From Lanius collurio (lineage: Eukaryota; Chordata; Aves; Passeriformes; Laniidae): a stretch of DNA of 64,000 nt. The notes below the pieces were generated by a model, which was not told where the DNA came from, ran no database searches, and saw nothing but the letters and a program-made list of their open reading frames with translations. Where the stretch lies: NCBI GenBank assembly GCA_020086605.1, contig JACBWW010000002.1:26687305-26751304 (forward strand), written 5' to 3'. Below, piece after piece: positions 13,405 to 27,836 of the stretch. Within the stretch, counting starts at the first letter, position 1. Each line of letters starts with the position of its first letter. Both the position numbers and the translations under genes were made by a program.

Positions 13405-16400
13405 GTTCATCCAGGCAGTCATGTTTACATTTCCATTAAATTTTTATCTTCTGACTTTCCACTCAGGAACCTCCCAATAATATGTCCTTAAACCAGTCCT
13501 TGTGAAACAAATAATTCCTTGACACTAGTGGCACAGATGGATTATAAACAATTTGTACTTGAAACAGAGGCACTAATACCGTCAATGAACCCATTCAGGG
13601 GTTTTTTGCATTTCCACTACTTCTGCAAAGCACTTACAACAAAACACCTTTTTGTTAGTCCTGACCTCCTTGAGAAATGCAGTGATAAAGTGCTGAGGTC
13701 ATTTAACTGAAAAAGCAGCATCAAAATATCTAAAAATACAGCAGCAGTAGTAGTATAAGGAAGCAAAGTACCAAGTCACTTAGCAGAAAATAACAATGCA
13801 AAACAAAACAGGCTCTTTCTCTTGTGAATGTTTTATGGTGGCTGAATGACTAGGCTTGTTCTAAAAGACTTTCTGATTTTTTCCAGAGGGATGAAAAATA
13901 CTGTGGCTTGGAATATCAGCAAATAGTAGTAGTAATTTCCTGTAGTGTTAATACAAATTTGTTTATCTGAGTCTGCAAAATAAGGACAGATTAACCTGTA
14001 AAACCCAAGTTCTGATCCCAACCTTTGTACAATCTGTATGAGCTGATTCATCTCTCCTAACCTGTTTATTTTACAAAACAAAGCTCTAACCCTTGGAGGT
14101 GTTAAAAATTAGCACTATGAGACTATTCTGCCAATAAAATGCAATCTAATGCTATAATATCTACCATGTAATGACCGCTGGTTGCTTTCTGGCTTGGAAC
14201 CTGGACTGTAACCGTCTATCTGGAGCACATCTCCAGTGCTCCGTATTTCATCAGGACCTTTTACCCAAAGAACACAAGTCTGGACTTGAAAGTTGGGATG
14301 TCAATGCCTCATAACAATCCCAGGACGGGCATCCAAATATTTGTGTGCTGCTTGTACCACTCCAGTGACAAAAGACATGCTAATACATTTGCACTGCTAG
14401 GTTTTTTACTGTGGATAGCACAGTTCTAATCAGTGAATTATCTCATTTATTTTCACAGTCAACAAATTACTCATTCTCTATATCCAAAGAACAATTAATG
14501 CCTGTAGTCACTCTTTACTCATAAGATATAATAGAATCACTACTTTTTTTTCTGACAATTTTTTGAAAGTTAATAACCAGGTTACTTCTAAGTGGTTCAT
14601 CTGTGCTATTCAGTCTCCCTCTCTTGTTTTTCACTTCTGCTTCTGTCTGACAGTTTTACAGAACAGTAATTATCAGCAGATCCACAGTAGTAGCATTGTG
14701 ACTATTAAAAATGCTACAGTTCAGAGCCATGCTTAAACTGGGCATACCACTCAGGTATTTTTACCAACCTTTCATTTCAAATGTTTGATAAAACCTTTTA
14801 GTCACAGTTCCTACATATTTTGCATTTTGAAATAAAAGGCTTTTTCTTCATACATCCTCTATGTGCTGATTAGTTATTCAAATCTAATATTCGTAATCTG
14901 TATTCTCTGTTTACAACATTCAGTAGTATCTGCAGTTGTTTCTTGTGTTCATTGGAGCACAGTACATGAAATTTATGTCTTAATGGCTGCTAAAATCTTT
15001 CTGGGAGGGGATGCACTACTGGCTAATGTGATTCTTTACAAAGTAGCTCATTCCCATTTGTTCATGACTACTACCCATCATCTTGGATTTGGGAAAAAAA
15101 AATAAACATTAAATACTAGGACTGTGTTTTCCTTTGGAAATTTGTACGAACTCCCACCAATCTCAAGCTAAAGCAAGGCAATTTAAAAATTTGTAATTAA
15201 CACTAAATCACTGAGCAGTGTTGGGCATGTTTTCAAATCTGGGGTCAATGACTAATATCTAAAACCTGCAAAGCTCTAAACCTTTTTTATGTACACTTCT
15301 CTGTCTGAAGTGGAAGTCCATCTCTACTTTGAGACATAAAGTTTGGGCAAGTTAAAAGTAGTAGTACAATATTAACTGGATGTAATAAGAAGATTTTGTT
15401 TTAGCTAATCTTAGCAGTGAGCTAAAGATATATAACCCACTTTCTTCATATTTTAGCTGAGTCTCTGGCACTTTGACCACGCATTTCAAATGTTCCAGTG
15501 GTGAGGGTGGATGAACACAAATGATGGATGGTCGACTATCTGATAGATAATGCCGCTATTTTCAATCTCAAAAACTGAATCCAACATCATTAAAGTTTCT
15601 TTTCAATATTCTTTTTTTCCTCTCTGATGCTCACTGCCTTCCATTTCCCCCAGCTATCATGATTTTTCTCAATATACAATGGGCGCTATTTATCAAAAGT
15701 GACATTTTTATATAAAATCAGCTCCAGAATGTAAGTGCATAACCTACAGCCTGTAGAGCTCACTTCCACTGCCTTGGCCAGGCTTTCTATGTAAACAGTG
15801 ATTCCTACTCTCTTTTGAGCCTTTTGCACTGTCTTTCTGTTGCTGAAAATTGTTTATCATGAAATTTTAAAGAAGAACAGCCTTACCCTGGAAGTTTGTG
15901 AAGTAGTTAATTGAAAGAGAATAGGACAGAAATTTTCATCTTCATATTTGGTTACTTTTATCCTTTCTTTGTTTTCTATAGTTTGTCTTATCTTACCCAG
16001 GTGTCTGTATAATATATCACTCAAATGTATGCGGGTTTTTTCCTCAGAATGACCTATGGCACTATGGGATTATTATTTCAGAATAGAATGGAATTCACAG
16101 GAAAGCAAATAAAATTACCATGAGCAATATTCCAACTAAATGAAGTGTTTTCCTTGCAGTCAACTTGGCTTTTTGTATTTCTCATCCTCATTAAGTATTG
16201 AGCATTAGAAAACCAAGTATTTGGTGGTGCACTAAGGGGAAGGGGTAAGCATCCTGTGTCTCACACATACACACATTATGCTCATGAAAGATTCAAAGAT
16301 TTGAGATTCCCTTAAAATATATGTGATCCCCTGGCACCACAAATAGCTCTAAATCTAGCAGTTGTCTCCCAAATGCTTTCCCACATTCTCCAAATAACTT

Positions 16401-17229
16401 GAAACACTGATGCTTTCAAGCATATCAAGGGTAGTTCTGATGAATAAATATGTAGCAATCACAACACCTAGCAGTTATGTCTGTAAACCACTTTGGGATT
16501 TTAAAAGCAGACAATATTTCCAAATGTTAGGCTCCACAGTGATCTTAATTTTCTGAATGTGATTCTTCAAAATTCCTGAAATCTAGAATTCTTAAAGTGG
16601 AATGCAGGTGATTCAATGTCCATTCTATGCATCCAGTAACCAATCCTGTAAAATGTTGAGTAACACTGAGATGAGCTCACAATTTTCTACTCTCAAAGCC
16701 ATTTCAAAACCTTGAGAGATTAGCCCTTTGGAAAACAGACATCCTGATAAAGTGATGGCAGCATGAAAACCTAAAAGAAAATGTTGGTTCTAAACAAAAC
16801 CTTTCTGGCGTATATGGAGAAAATACCTTTCTCAACAGTCATCCTGGAAGCTCCTAATGGGTCATTCTTTACCCCATTTACAGACTTTGCCATCTTGTTC
16901 TAACATCAAGACAAACTACTTTGCATGACTCTTGTCCATCATTTGATTTTATCTCACTGTAGGTCAGCTGTGATGACAATTGCACTTTCACAAAACGGAG
17001 AATCATCAGTTGCTAAGTGTAGGTTGAAAGTGATTATCACTGTCTTAGACTGCTCTCTGTTTGATTAAATATACAAGACCTGCAGTTTTCTAGCCAGAAG
17101 GTGAGTGCTTTCCATAACTCTGCAATAGGGTTAAAGTACAAACTTCAACAAGTAGGAACTGCTACGAGCAAACATAACGAGGAGCCATTGGAAAAGTTCA
17201 GACACAAAAAAAAGAGGAAAGTTTGAGTT

Positions 17230-17248
17230 AAAAAAAAAAAAAAAAAAC
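17230..17248. repeat. Poly-A run
   Basis: Nineteen A in a row, followed by a second shorter A-rich patch. Confidence 0.9.
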
Positions 17249-20200
17249 TAAACAAAAAAAGTCTAGAATTGTCTGGTCTTTTCCAGGATTTTCTTAAAGC
17301 AGCATGGTTTTCCATCAATATATTTGTTTTGGTGAGACATGTACTAGCCTGAATGACAAGAATTTACACCTGATGAGACCTGGGCCAAAGACCTCTAAGA
17401 CTGCATGAAAACAGGAACATCATCACCCAAAGCTTTCACTCCTGTGAGGGAAATGGAGGCTGAAGTACTGTGTGCTCCATTTCAACAGGCAGAAACTTTG
17501 GCCAGAAAATTATCTTCAGCATAGAAACTTCAACAACAAAAAAGGCAGAAACACTATTTCCAGTAAATTGCTTCATGCAGAACTTCAGCTTGCTATCAAA
17601 AATAAAAACTTCTTTTGTTTCCCACAAAAATTCCAAAAACGTAATCACTTTGCCTCAGGCCACCTGAAAGGGTTAATGAGAAGTAAGTCTCAAAGTTAAA
17701 ACAATGAGGATTTTGTTATTTCTGATGGAAAGCATTTCAGACAAAACTATCAAAAATGACCCGTAAATGTAAATGAGACAATTAGATATAAACCAAATCC
17801 TCTTTTTGTTTTAAGAAGGTATTTTCTTTCTTTATCAGCCAAGCTAGTGCTATAGCAGATACAAGTGTCATACTGTGGGCAAGAAGATTATTTCCTACCT
17901 TGCTAGATTTAAAGCAGCCTTTAGATGCACAGCATGAAAGCATCTTCATTAGATTGTTTATCTAGAGAAGAAATGCCAGCCTATTCACCTGAGTTTTCTG
18001 CAAACCTCCCTTCACTTTCAGAAATTTCAGGGCTTTTAAATCCAAGCCTACCAATGACACTTATTTGCTTGTTTTCCTGACTAAATGATTAAAATTAATA
18101 CACTGTAGAGAGCAGGCCTTTCCAGCATCACTCCTCTTACTTTTCTGCTTGAGACTGTACTGATTCTTGGTGGCTAGAGAAAGAGTAATCCTTAAACTGT
18201 TCCTAAACACATGCATCCCTACACCGTACCTCAAACACAAGCCAAGTGCTGGCCTTCAGCAGTCAGAAAAGCAGAGTAGACAGCTAAGAGGGTGAAGATC
18301 TGCCCCTCAGACAATTAGATGTCATGTGAAAAGCAGCCAGTAGCCAAAGCCCAAAAAACAAATGCCAACTACAATGCCTCCACATTCAACAAACTCAGTT
18401 TATTCACATACAAAAAGGGGGATTTTGCATTAAAATTCATTTTTTCCTCTATTTGTGCAGCATGGGTTGCTTATTGTAACTGTAAATTCTAAGGATAGGT
18501 ATCTTGGCTGAACTATGGCCTCAGTCCCCACATGCTTTTCTGGTCTCATGACCTCTTCTTATTGATGTTGTTATATGTTCAAAATAATTCCTATTGCTTC
18601 TCTACTAGTCCTCATTTCTATCTCTATCCAAGTCCTTACATTTCTGTCTGCTTTGTGTGTAGCCTTCTGCACCTTTTTCTTAACAGTCTGTTTCAGCCAT
18701 CATTTCTTATACAGTCAATTTCTCTGGGGATTATCACAGGTTCAGACCAAAGAAAACCAAATATGATCTTAGGACTGGCTGCACAAACAGGTTCTGAAAA
18801 CTTGCAGTTTCTACTAGCTTCAATAAGAAATAAGCCTGTTCAACAACACAGGATTTCAGTTCATCATTACTTTTTAAAATGATCCTTATCAGTGGAATCC
18901 TAAATGCATACCTGGTACAATGTAATCCTACAAAATCTGAGTATTCTCAGATTGGATAGAATTTGTAATACAAAAACATCATAAACAAAAAGGTAGTTAT
19001 TTTTTTAAAGCCAGTAATCTGAGAAGGCTGTGTTAAAATTCATCACATACACTGGTTTCTTCTTTGTGATTCCTTAGGCATGCACATCTCTAGGTGCTGT
19101 TTCTACTTACCGTGTCTCACTTCATTCATTGTTTATCAAGTGCTTCCACCTCAGATCCCTCCTGGTGAATCTTTTGAAACCCTGTGCTGTTGACTATCTT
19201 AGCTGTGCTCTTTGCCTGCACAGATTTTCAAGTATTTTGTTCTTCAAATATACAAATTTTGGTCATATAAAAATTTTTTGGGGTCTCAATAGCATGTTTC
19301 TAAGATGAAAGGTTCACTTTTATATTAATTAAGCGAGCACACACTGGCAGCTGCTTGAAAGAAATGGAAACCACACATTGGACCTTTCTAAATGGGAAGT
19401 CCTTCCTTGTGCAAAACAGAAATAACCAGAAGAAAACTGGAGGGCAGCTTCCCTCAGGGAGAGAATCTGCATGGAAACAATTTACTTAGGTGTGAGACAG
19501 TCCCACAGTCTTCAAAGGTCAAAAATTACTGCATGCTGCCATTATTTTTGCCTATATAGAGAGAGACTGAAAATGTTTTAAGAATAACAGCAGTAATACC
19601 CATGTCCTGGCTTTGATAATGGCCTGTTTAAGTCCCCTTGCCCCTATTTCTTACCTACTCTTTTGAGTATATTTTGTCATGGTATCCAAGTGCCTTCCAC
19701 AAAAGTAGAGGTGAAACATATTTTCATTTTGGAGAAAAATATCCTGCAGAGTCCTGAGTTTTTAAGCTCACATAATTTAGCATTCACCCACCTTCTATCC
19801 ACTGTCTTTGTTTGAAAAGTAAAAATCATCAGAGCAGAACCCAGCTGCATTTCGTGTTCATAAGAACAAAGTTTCAATCCTTGTTAATGAGACTGAAACA
19901 CCGACAAGAACAGAAGTGTAGACTGCATATGTACAAAATATACTTCAGGATGTCTGACCACCCTTTAAATTCTCCTTTTTCTATCCTAAAATTAGATGTT
20001 TACAGCCAATTTCAATCAGCCCTGGACCTGCAAAATTTTTATATATTCTTATTTTTAAGCACTGTTAATGTCTTCAGTGTTACTCAAGTAAGTCAGTCTG
20101 TAATTTTATAAACAAGCAAAACCTTGCAAGATGAGGGCCTAAATCTTGAATGGTTTCCTTCCTTAATGCTTTTATTCTTCCAAATTGTTCTTTAATTCTT

Positions 20201-23075
20201 CTGTTTTTCATCTCTCATCAGTATCCTCAGATGACCAGTATGGGACCAATTAGCCTATGAAGAAGTATCATTAAAGTTTAGCTTTATGTTCTGCATCTTA
20301 TTTAACCTAAGAACTGTCTTATAAACCTAGGTTTAACTTTTGATCCGATCAATTTTTCTCATTTTAGAGTTCAAAGGTTTTATCCCTTCAGAACTCATCA
20401 CTGGAAACGTTATCTCTACAAAGCAGGTAAGAGATGTATACAGAGTCTTTGTTGTACCTCTTGGCACTTTTGGGGAATTTAGCAGCTCCACTGTGTGTAG
20501 GTATATAATTTGCACTTAAATTCCTTCTCTGGTGTCAAGTGGGTATTAGACATTTCATTCATGTTTACTGCCACTTGGTGCAGGGTAACTGTAGGCTGTT
20601 TAATAGCCATGGTATTTCAGCTTGGAGGTGGCCGCACTTCGGGTGTGCCGCAGCACGTGTGTGTCTGTAGGTTGAGCTTTGCTGTTTTGCAGGAGTAAAG
20701 ATGATACAAATGTTAAATAGCAATGTATTTGAAGAGAGTTATAAACACAGTCTGACAATTTGTATCTCAAAAGCATTTACAAGATTAAAAGCTAATTAGA
20801 GATAAGACCATAAGCTATGATCATAGGCTAAGACAGAAGGAAAGGAGGTGAGCAAGAAAAGATAATTGAGATGAGGCACAAAGACATGAGCTAGAGTTAC
20901 GGAAAGGCAGCACTCATTAGATGAAGCTCCAAATAAGAGACAAAATCTTGTTGCTGCACCACTGAGATTATATGATAATAACATAGTCAAAGGGCAGAGG
21001 AATCCAGAGTAATTTTTACTGACAGTATGTGCAACAAAAGGAAAGCAGGTGAACATAACCAACCAAAATCTTTGAAGGTGAAATTATAAGCATAGAAAGT
21101 ACCATCAATAAAAAAACAAATAGGTAGAATACTAGGTAGAAATCAGAAAACCCACAGGATCTCCAGAACCTGCTCAGGAGATAACATGAGAGTCAAGACA
21201 CTCAGGAATTTAGAATGAAAATTTGAAAGTGAAAAGCAGGATTATTAGAAGTGTTTTTAAAGCAAACTAGGGGGAAAATCAAAATCAGAGAAACTGGAAA
21301 GGAACTTAAAGAACTTCAGAGGAAAAAGCTGCATAGCAGAAGCTCAAAGAAGATGAATGGCACATAGGCAGCAGTTTTGCATATGTAATGCATATGTATA
21401 TGTGAGTATGTAATATATTTCTGAGTAGGTAACGCTGCCTTCCTAGTGCAGGCAGAGGATGGTCCAGCAGACAAGCAGATCACAATGATACAGTCAGTGA
21501 GGAAGACTTGGCAGGTAAAAGAAATTAGTCTGTAGAGAAATTGATTAGAACATTGTGACAGTGGTAGGAAAAGTCACGGCTAAAGGGCTTATTTGGATGC
21601 AATAAATGGATATTTATCCAAGGGGAATATGGGTAATAGAGATTTGAGGATTCTGAGAAATTTAGAACTTTATCAAAAGGAGAGGCATTCTCCTCTATTC
21701 ATATTTATATGAATAAAAGGGGTGTTGGAAATAAGCATCCTAAGAAAAAATTATGTTCATGTCTCACGCTCCACAAAGATGTAAATCAATATTGGAACAT
21801 ACAGAAAAGAAAACCAAACAATGAGGAGGAACTGGGTCAGGAAACACGCAGCAACTAAACCCAGCAGTTAAGTGAAGGCACATGAATGCTTCTCTAAAAA
21901 TCAGTCAGGAAGAGTCTTCATACAGATAAATTACTCGAATGTGTTGAAAGAAAACCTCCTCTAATTACAGAAGTTACACCAAGCAGAAGTACATGCTAGG
22001 AGGAAGCTGTATCAGCCAGAAAATTGTTTATGGTATAGCTGGGTAATGTTTCTGTGTCAGAGAGAAGTCAGTTTGATTCTTCTTTAATCAGCATCTGCTC
22101 TATCTGAACAACCTTCTGAGTTTTAAAATGTATTCACTGCTTTCGAACCTCATAAAAATGACATATTCTTTTATTCACTCATAATATTTTTTGTCTGGGC
22201 ACTAGGTAGCCCCATATCTAATCCTTACCAATGGTTTGTGCTCTCCAGTGGCTGGAGGGAGCAACCATCTCTGAAGCTAAATTCTTTTCTTGTACCTTAT
22301 CTGGAGTTTGGCTAAAAATATATTTCCTCTTGCTACATATTTCTGACTCCTATTTATAGAAATAAAAGTTGGAGGAGTTTTGGGGTTTTTTTTGAGATAT
22401 TTATGCTCATGTTCCTCATCACAGACCAGTAGCTATGCTTATGTGTTATTCTTATGAACCACTTCTTCTGGGTTTTAATGAGTTAGTACAGTTAGATTGC
22501 TGTAATTTCCCATGTTACCACCAGAAAGTTAGTGAAGGTAAAATGCCCCAAAAAGAAGATAACAGCTTTTCCATGCCAACATGCCTTCAGTTTGACAGGT
22601 CAAGCTCAGACACATAATTTATATGTTTAGAGGGATATTTTTCCTCACTTTCAGGAGCAAGCTTCAATCTATTCCATCTCTCAGGGAGAAAACCAGTAGG
22701 TAGACCATCTCAGTAGTGCTAGGCAGGTGTATCCAGCAAACAAAAGGCTGATCCAGGGAATGAAACAGTGGTTACACTGACACTTAGTGACAGTAACCAC
22801 ACAGGCACGTAGATCAAAAGGAAAGTATTTCAATCTGCCCAGCCTACTTTCTCACTATGCATGATGTGCCCTATTCATTGCAGACAGTATAGTGTTGATG
22901 TCATCTCCCGTCTCCTCACCCCTATCCTCCTTCTCAACCCAGGAGTGACTCCTCCGCTGTACTTTCGTCTTCCCATAAACCAATTCCTTCACTTTACACT
23001 GTGCTTTCCCATTTTTGACTCTACTGCCACCTCTCTTCCTCCAACTGCCAAAAGAGACCCAGTTGCACATTTCAC

Positions 23076-23304
23076 AAAATAATAGAATGGTTTGGGTTGG
23101 AAGAGACCTTAAAGGTCATTTCATTCCAACTGCCCTTCCATGGGCAGAGACACCTTCCACTAGATCAGCTTGCTCGGAGCCCCATCCAACCTGACCTTGA
23201 ACTCTTCCAGGGATGGGGCATGCACAGCTTCTCTGGGCAACCTCAGGGAATGCCTCCAAAGCCTCAACACCCTCACAGAAAAGAATTTCTTCCTAAAGAG
23301 AAGT
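23076..23304 (-). mobile_element. CR1 LINE, 3' end fragment
   Basis: The plus strand begins with 'aatagaatggtttgggttgg', then 'aagagaccttaaaggtcat', then the conserved 'ccatgggcagagacacctt' and 'gggcaacct' blocks, ending in 'aagaatttcttcc'. This is the reverse complement of the CR1 3' UTR and end of ORF2. It is a typical 5'-truncated CR1 copy of about 230 bp with no coding potential left. No clear target duplication was sought, as CR1 does not usually leave one. Confidence 0.93.
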
Positions 23305-26300
23305 GCTGGTGCTTACAACATTTAGTTATATGACATAACTAATGTTTCCCGGACCGTACTGACCCAGGACACTCTCCAAGAGCAATGCTAATCCATATAA
23401 AAACCTACTATTTTGATATCAAGCATAAAAGAAGTTTTAGGTTCTCTCTGATATTGTTCGTTTCTTGTATTTACTGAAGAACTCCTAAAGTCAAAAATCA
23501 AATGCGTATCTCGGGTATGTGCCTTCTGGTCATTTTTGCCAGTGGGTTTAAGAAGTTATTTGAAGACTTGTCATGAAAACCGAGATTGATTCATAGTTTC
23601 TAGTGAAAATGGTTTAGCTACATCTCCATTTCATTTCCTGTTTTCCAGCTTCAGCAAAATTCTTTCACTCCAAATCTCTCTAGGTATCTAAAATTTAGAA
23701 ACCTTGCTGGCCATTATCCTTTACACTTCCATATGCCCACGTTGTGATCTGAACCAGAAAATAAAAGAAAAACTTTTTTCAAAAGAAGGGCCATTGTAGA
23801 AGAGCTCACAATTGTGTGTGATATCGTTTGAAGTTGCCTACTGAACTCACACATTTCCAGTGCTTCAGACACGGGGGTTAGGTAGGCTTTAAAAAAAAAA
23901 AGAAACACTACTGTTCAGAAGATTTTTTTAGCTTTGATGACAACTCCTCTGAAATTGCTTATTTTTCAGATCAGTGGAGAGTGATACAGAAGGTCTTGGA
24001 TCATTACAGAACATGAAGATCCTTACACATCTGAGCATATTGCAAGTGACAGCAGAACACAGAGTGAGCCCCCAACAACACTGTTGGCAGCCAGAGTTAA
24101 GAAAATAACATTCACTGAAATTTTCCTTACTTAGAGATGTTTTCTGACTTTTTTGTTGACCCGACACTGTTGTATGTTTAAAGCAGTCAGAGATGTGTTA
24201 TATCAGCCCAAGTGCCTGATGCAGAAACACAGGGAAAAGATCATCCAGGGAACCTCACTGATGATCAGATCAGCAAACCAAACTGCATACAAATGTACCT
24301 ATCTTAATAGCAGCAGCTTTCCAATCCCTCCATCCAGGAGAAGGCTTCTGTAAGTGGCTGTAGACAAGGAGAAGATGGGAAACCGAAAAAAGTGCATGTT
24401 GCAGTCTCCCACAGAAATAGGAATTGTTAAAGCTCAAGGCTGCATCCAGAATCACACTGTAAGGCAAAAACTGGCCATTCTGGAGCCAGCACTGCTGTGG
24501 GTTTGCTGCTCCCACGCTCCACAGGTCGGCTGAGCAGCACCAGACTTACCTGTTAAAGACCCACCACAGCAAGCACAATGAACCTCATGCTGTTTATATC
24601 TCTTATTTAAAAGCCAGGTTCTGACATTCACAGGCTCACATATGAATGATTTTATTTTCTTTTGCTTAAAGAGAGTTTCTGAAAATTACCACCTAAAAGT
24701 CTGAAATTTTAGCTATCAAAGGGATAAGGAATTTTAATTTTTTTCTCTTAAAGGCAATACTTTAAAGATATTCTCTCCATTTTTGTCACATTTAGCAGGT
24801 GATTTCTGATTGCAAAATTCACATGACACTGAAGTTTCAATGCTAAGAACTTTTGTAGAGTGCCTGCCCAAAATGCTTTTCTTGTGTGAGAAGGTGAACT
24901 GCCTCACTGGCAGTCAGTGACCTCAGGATACCAATTAGCAGAGGAACTGCTGGGCTGTCACTAATACTGACCCACTTCACACCCAAGCAAGTGAAGGCAA
25001 GTTGCTGTAGCCACATCATCCACTACAGAGTGCAAGCTCACGTACTGTGTTTTCCCAAATCTTTAAGCAGAAGTTTGCTGCTTTACCCTTGAAATGTCAT
25101 GCCAAAAAGCTCACCATAGGCTACGTCTAAAAATAAGGCCACCCATAGCACAGCAGCATTGTTTCTCCTCTCTGAGCAGAACACAGAGCACACAGCCTGC
25201 AAAAGGGCATAGAAGTGACACATCTGTTGTTCCCTTATTTGTGCAAGCACCTTGAAAGATCTGACCCTCAGCAGGCAGCTGTGAACCGTGAGGAGAGGGG
25301 GACCACCTACCTGAATGATATGAAACTGCAGTGAGGGTTTAACAGAAATGATCAGAGGAGAAAAAGCACAGAGTTACACATAACTGAGGTATCCTCAGTA
25401 TCAATAGAGCCATTCCTGGAAGCATGAGCAGTGTTTGGGCGCTATAAAAGAATTTCATTGAATTATCATTGTTATTATTATGATCATCATCTGGCCTGAC
25501 CTCAAAGTGTCATCTTAGATTTTGGTTTAACAGCACCCTCCCATTTTGCTTCTTTGCCTATAATGACTTTGTTTCCACTTGAGTTCAACCAGCAGCTTAC
25601 AGAATGGGCCATTTACACACTATTACAGTTCCCATTTATTCAAATAACTAAAAAGCTTTTAGTAAAGTCTAGACCACACTTTAGCCTCTGGTTTCTCTTT
25701 TCCAGGAAAAAGATGGTTGCTGACCCACTTAATCAGCCTTAACAAAGGGAAGGGAGATTTGGATTTGTTTTCTTTATACTTGTAATCTTTCCCTCCTCAA
25801 ATTGCTTTCTGGGAAGATGATCAACCGAGAAGAGAGAATTGTGTCACCTTGTGATTGATTACAGCTTTTCTCCAAGTCACTCTCCTCATCTATTTCATAT
25901 GACATTTACAAAAGCTAGCATGATGTTATATTCATCAGTTTCTAGAGAAAGAAAATGTCTAGCAATAAAAGATCCATTTGTTTCATCACAAATAGTTCTA
26001 TTTCTTCTCAGTCTATCTTGGGAAACATAATGAATACTTTAAAACACTTTCCAAAATATTTCTCAGACATATTTCTTATATCATGTAAGAAATATTTAAT
26101 TCTGCTAAGTTGTCAAGTGGTACTGTTTCTGAGCTTTCATAAGCCTGTTTTTTCCGAAACCTCTCTTTAACTGACTCCACAGACACCTGCACAGCACACC
26201 TCCACATTTCCATTTACTGCACAAAGCCACAGAAGAGCTGACCAAAACAACAATTTATATTTAGCGCTGTGTTGCACCCTTAACAAAAGGGAGTGCAGTT

Positions 26301-27824
26301 CTGAGCTGCTCCAGAGGCACCACAGGAGGGAATTGCACGGCAGGCTGGTGGTTATTAACTGTAAGTATAGAGGTAAGCTAGCAGTAAATAACTACTCTGG
26401 TGCTCAAGCCCAGTAAGCATCAATTGTTCTGGATCAAATTCCAGCAGAAAACATGAAGCTAAAGAATTATCCTGCACCTGTCTTTTTCTGTCCATGCCTT
26501 GCACCCCTGCAGGGAAAGAAAGAGAAAGCACATGCTCATTTAACTTCTCCAGTGTTTTGGGAAAGCATGGAAGGAAGCATGCAGCAGTAAGCCCCTGCCT
26601 TGGCATGAAGCCTTCCCTCAAGTCCAGCTCCTACAGGGTACCTGGGGTTTCAATGAACCAGGCATAAGCAGTGTCTGTACTGAAGTCAGGCACAAAAACC
26701 TTCCCAAAAGCCCCATCTACCCCCTCATACACAGTCTCAGGACCACTGTAGAAAGAGAGAGGCCAACACTAGCAGTAAGATATTCTCTCTGCTCTTGCAC
26801 TGATCTGTGAATTAGGAAGAGCAGTAAAGCATTTATGCAAATAGCAAGTGTGCATTTGAGCGTTCTTCCATGCACGGACAGACATCAGCGTTTCGTCTGT
26901 AAACTACTACCATAGTTACCAGAAAAATAGTCCCTTCATTCTGCAACAGGTTAACAGTCTAGTTCACGAATCAGGTCTCATGTCCCTTCTGAAAGTCACA
27001 TAAAAATATGCTGTAGGAATGGCCACTGGGCCTAGTGCAGACCTCCTTTAACTCACCAGGAAAGGTCCTTATTAATTTAATGCTCTTTATTGCTAGTACA
27101 AAGACTTAGAAACTGTTCATTAACACAGGAACCCAGTAATATTGAGTTCCTATTAGCAGCTCAACAAAATGGGCTCTGTTGTGCCAAAGCACACTATTTC
27201 AGCTCAGTGTCTGAAAGGAATATTCATTCTTAAGAACATGAACTGGCAAGCACAAGTCATATTCAGCAGCAGGATGTACCAGCAAAAAGCAAGCTGGCTA
27301 ATATCAAGGGCTTGAGAGGCAGGTGTGCTTTGCTTGCTTTCCATTGCAAAGTGCTATCTAATTAACATTTCAGTTCTCCCTGAAAGAATGAACAGAGGGG
27401 CTGTACACTCTCCCCCCATTAGCCAGAGCATCCCATGAGGGCAGGAAAACTGTCTGCAGATTTCAGATAGAGCAGTCCAGACAGGAATGTATGCTGGATG
27501 AAAAACATCCATTCTTCTGCTAAAACCATAGAAAATATACAGACACGAGAAAAGTCTGAAGAAGAAATGAAGTCCAAAGACAAGACTTTCAAAAATGGAT
27601 GCCTGCTCCCAGCCTTTAATATCCATCTTGAGAGTAATTTAATGCATACATCTAATTTTCCTGCCAAACCTTGTTACTTTCCCTCTTCCTGCTATAATTG
27701 TTTTATTTGCCAATTCACCTACTTTGGGGGTCCCCTCACTCATGCCCTCTACTTCTGTGATGGTAACATGGAATGCTTTCCTAGGGGTTTTTTTGTTTGT
27801 TTTCATTGGCAAGCATCCTTTTTT

Positions 27825-27836
27825 CCACTAGATGGC
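27825..27836 (+). promoter_or_regulatory. CTCF-core-like motif
   Basis: The 12 bases ccactagatggc fit the degenerate CTCF core CCASYAGRKGGC at every position. A full match is expected by chance roughly 0.1 times in a window this size, so it is suggestive only. No occupancy or conservation evidence is available from sequence alone. Confidence 0.3.

Larger units (their letters stand above)
12041..23075. other. Unique non-coding DNA, no gene seen
   Basis: About 11 kb without a recognisable gene or transposon. Two A-runs (13387-13404 and 17230-17248) have no retropseudogene body that I can identify. Open frames at 12146-12535 and 18532-18882 (129 and 116 codons) have low-complexity, F/S/L-rich translations typical of AT-rich non-coding DNA and match no family I know. 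Confidence 0.55.
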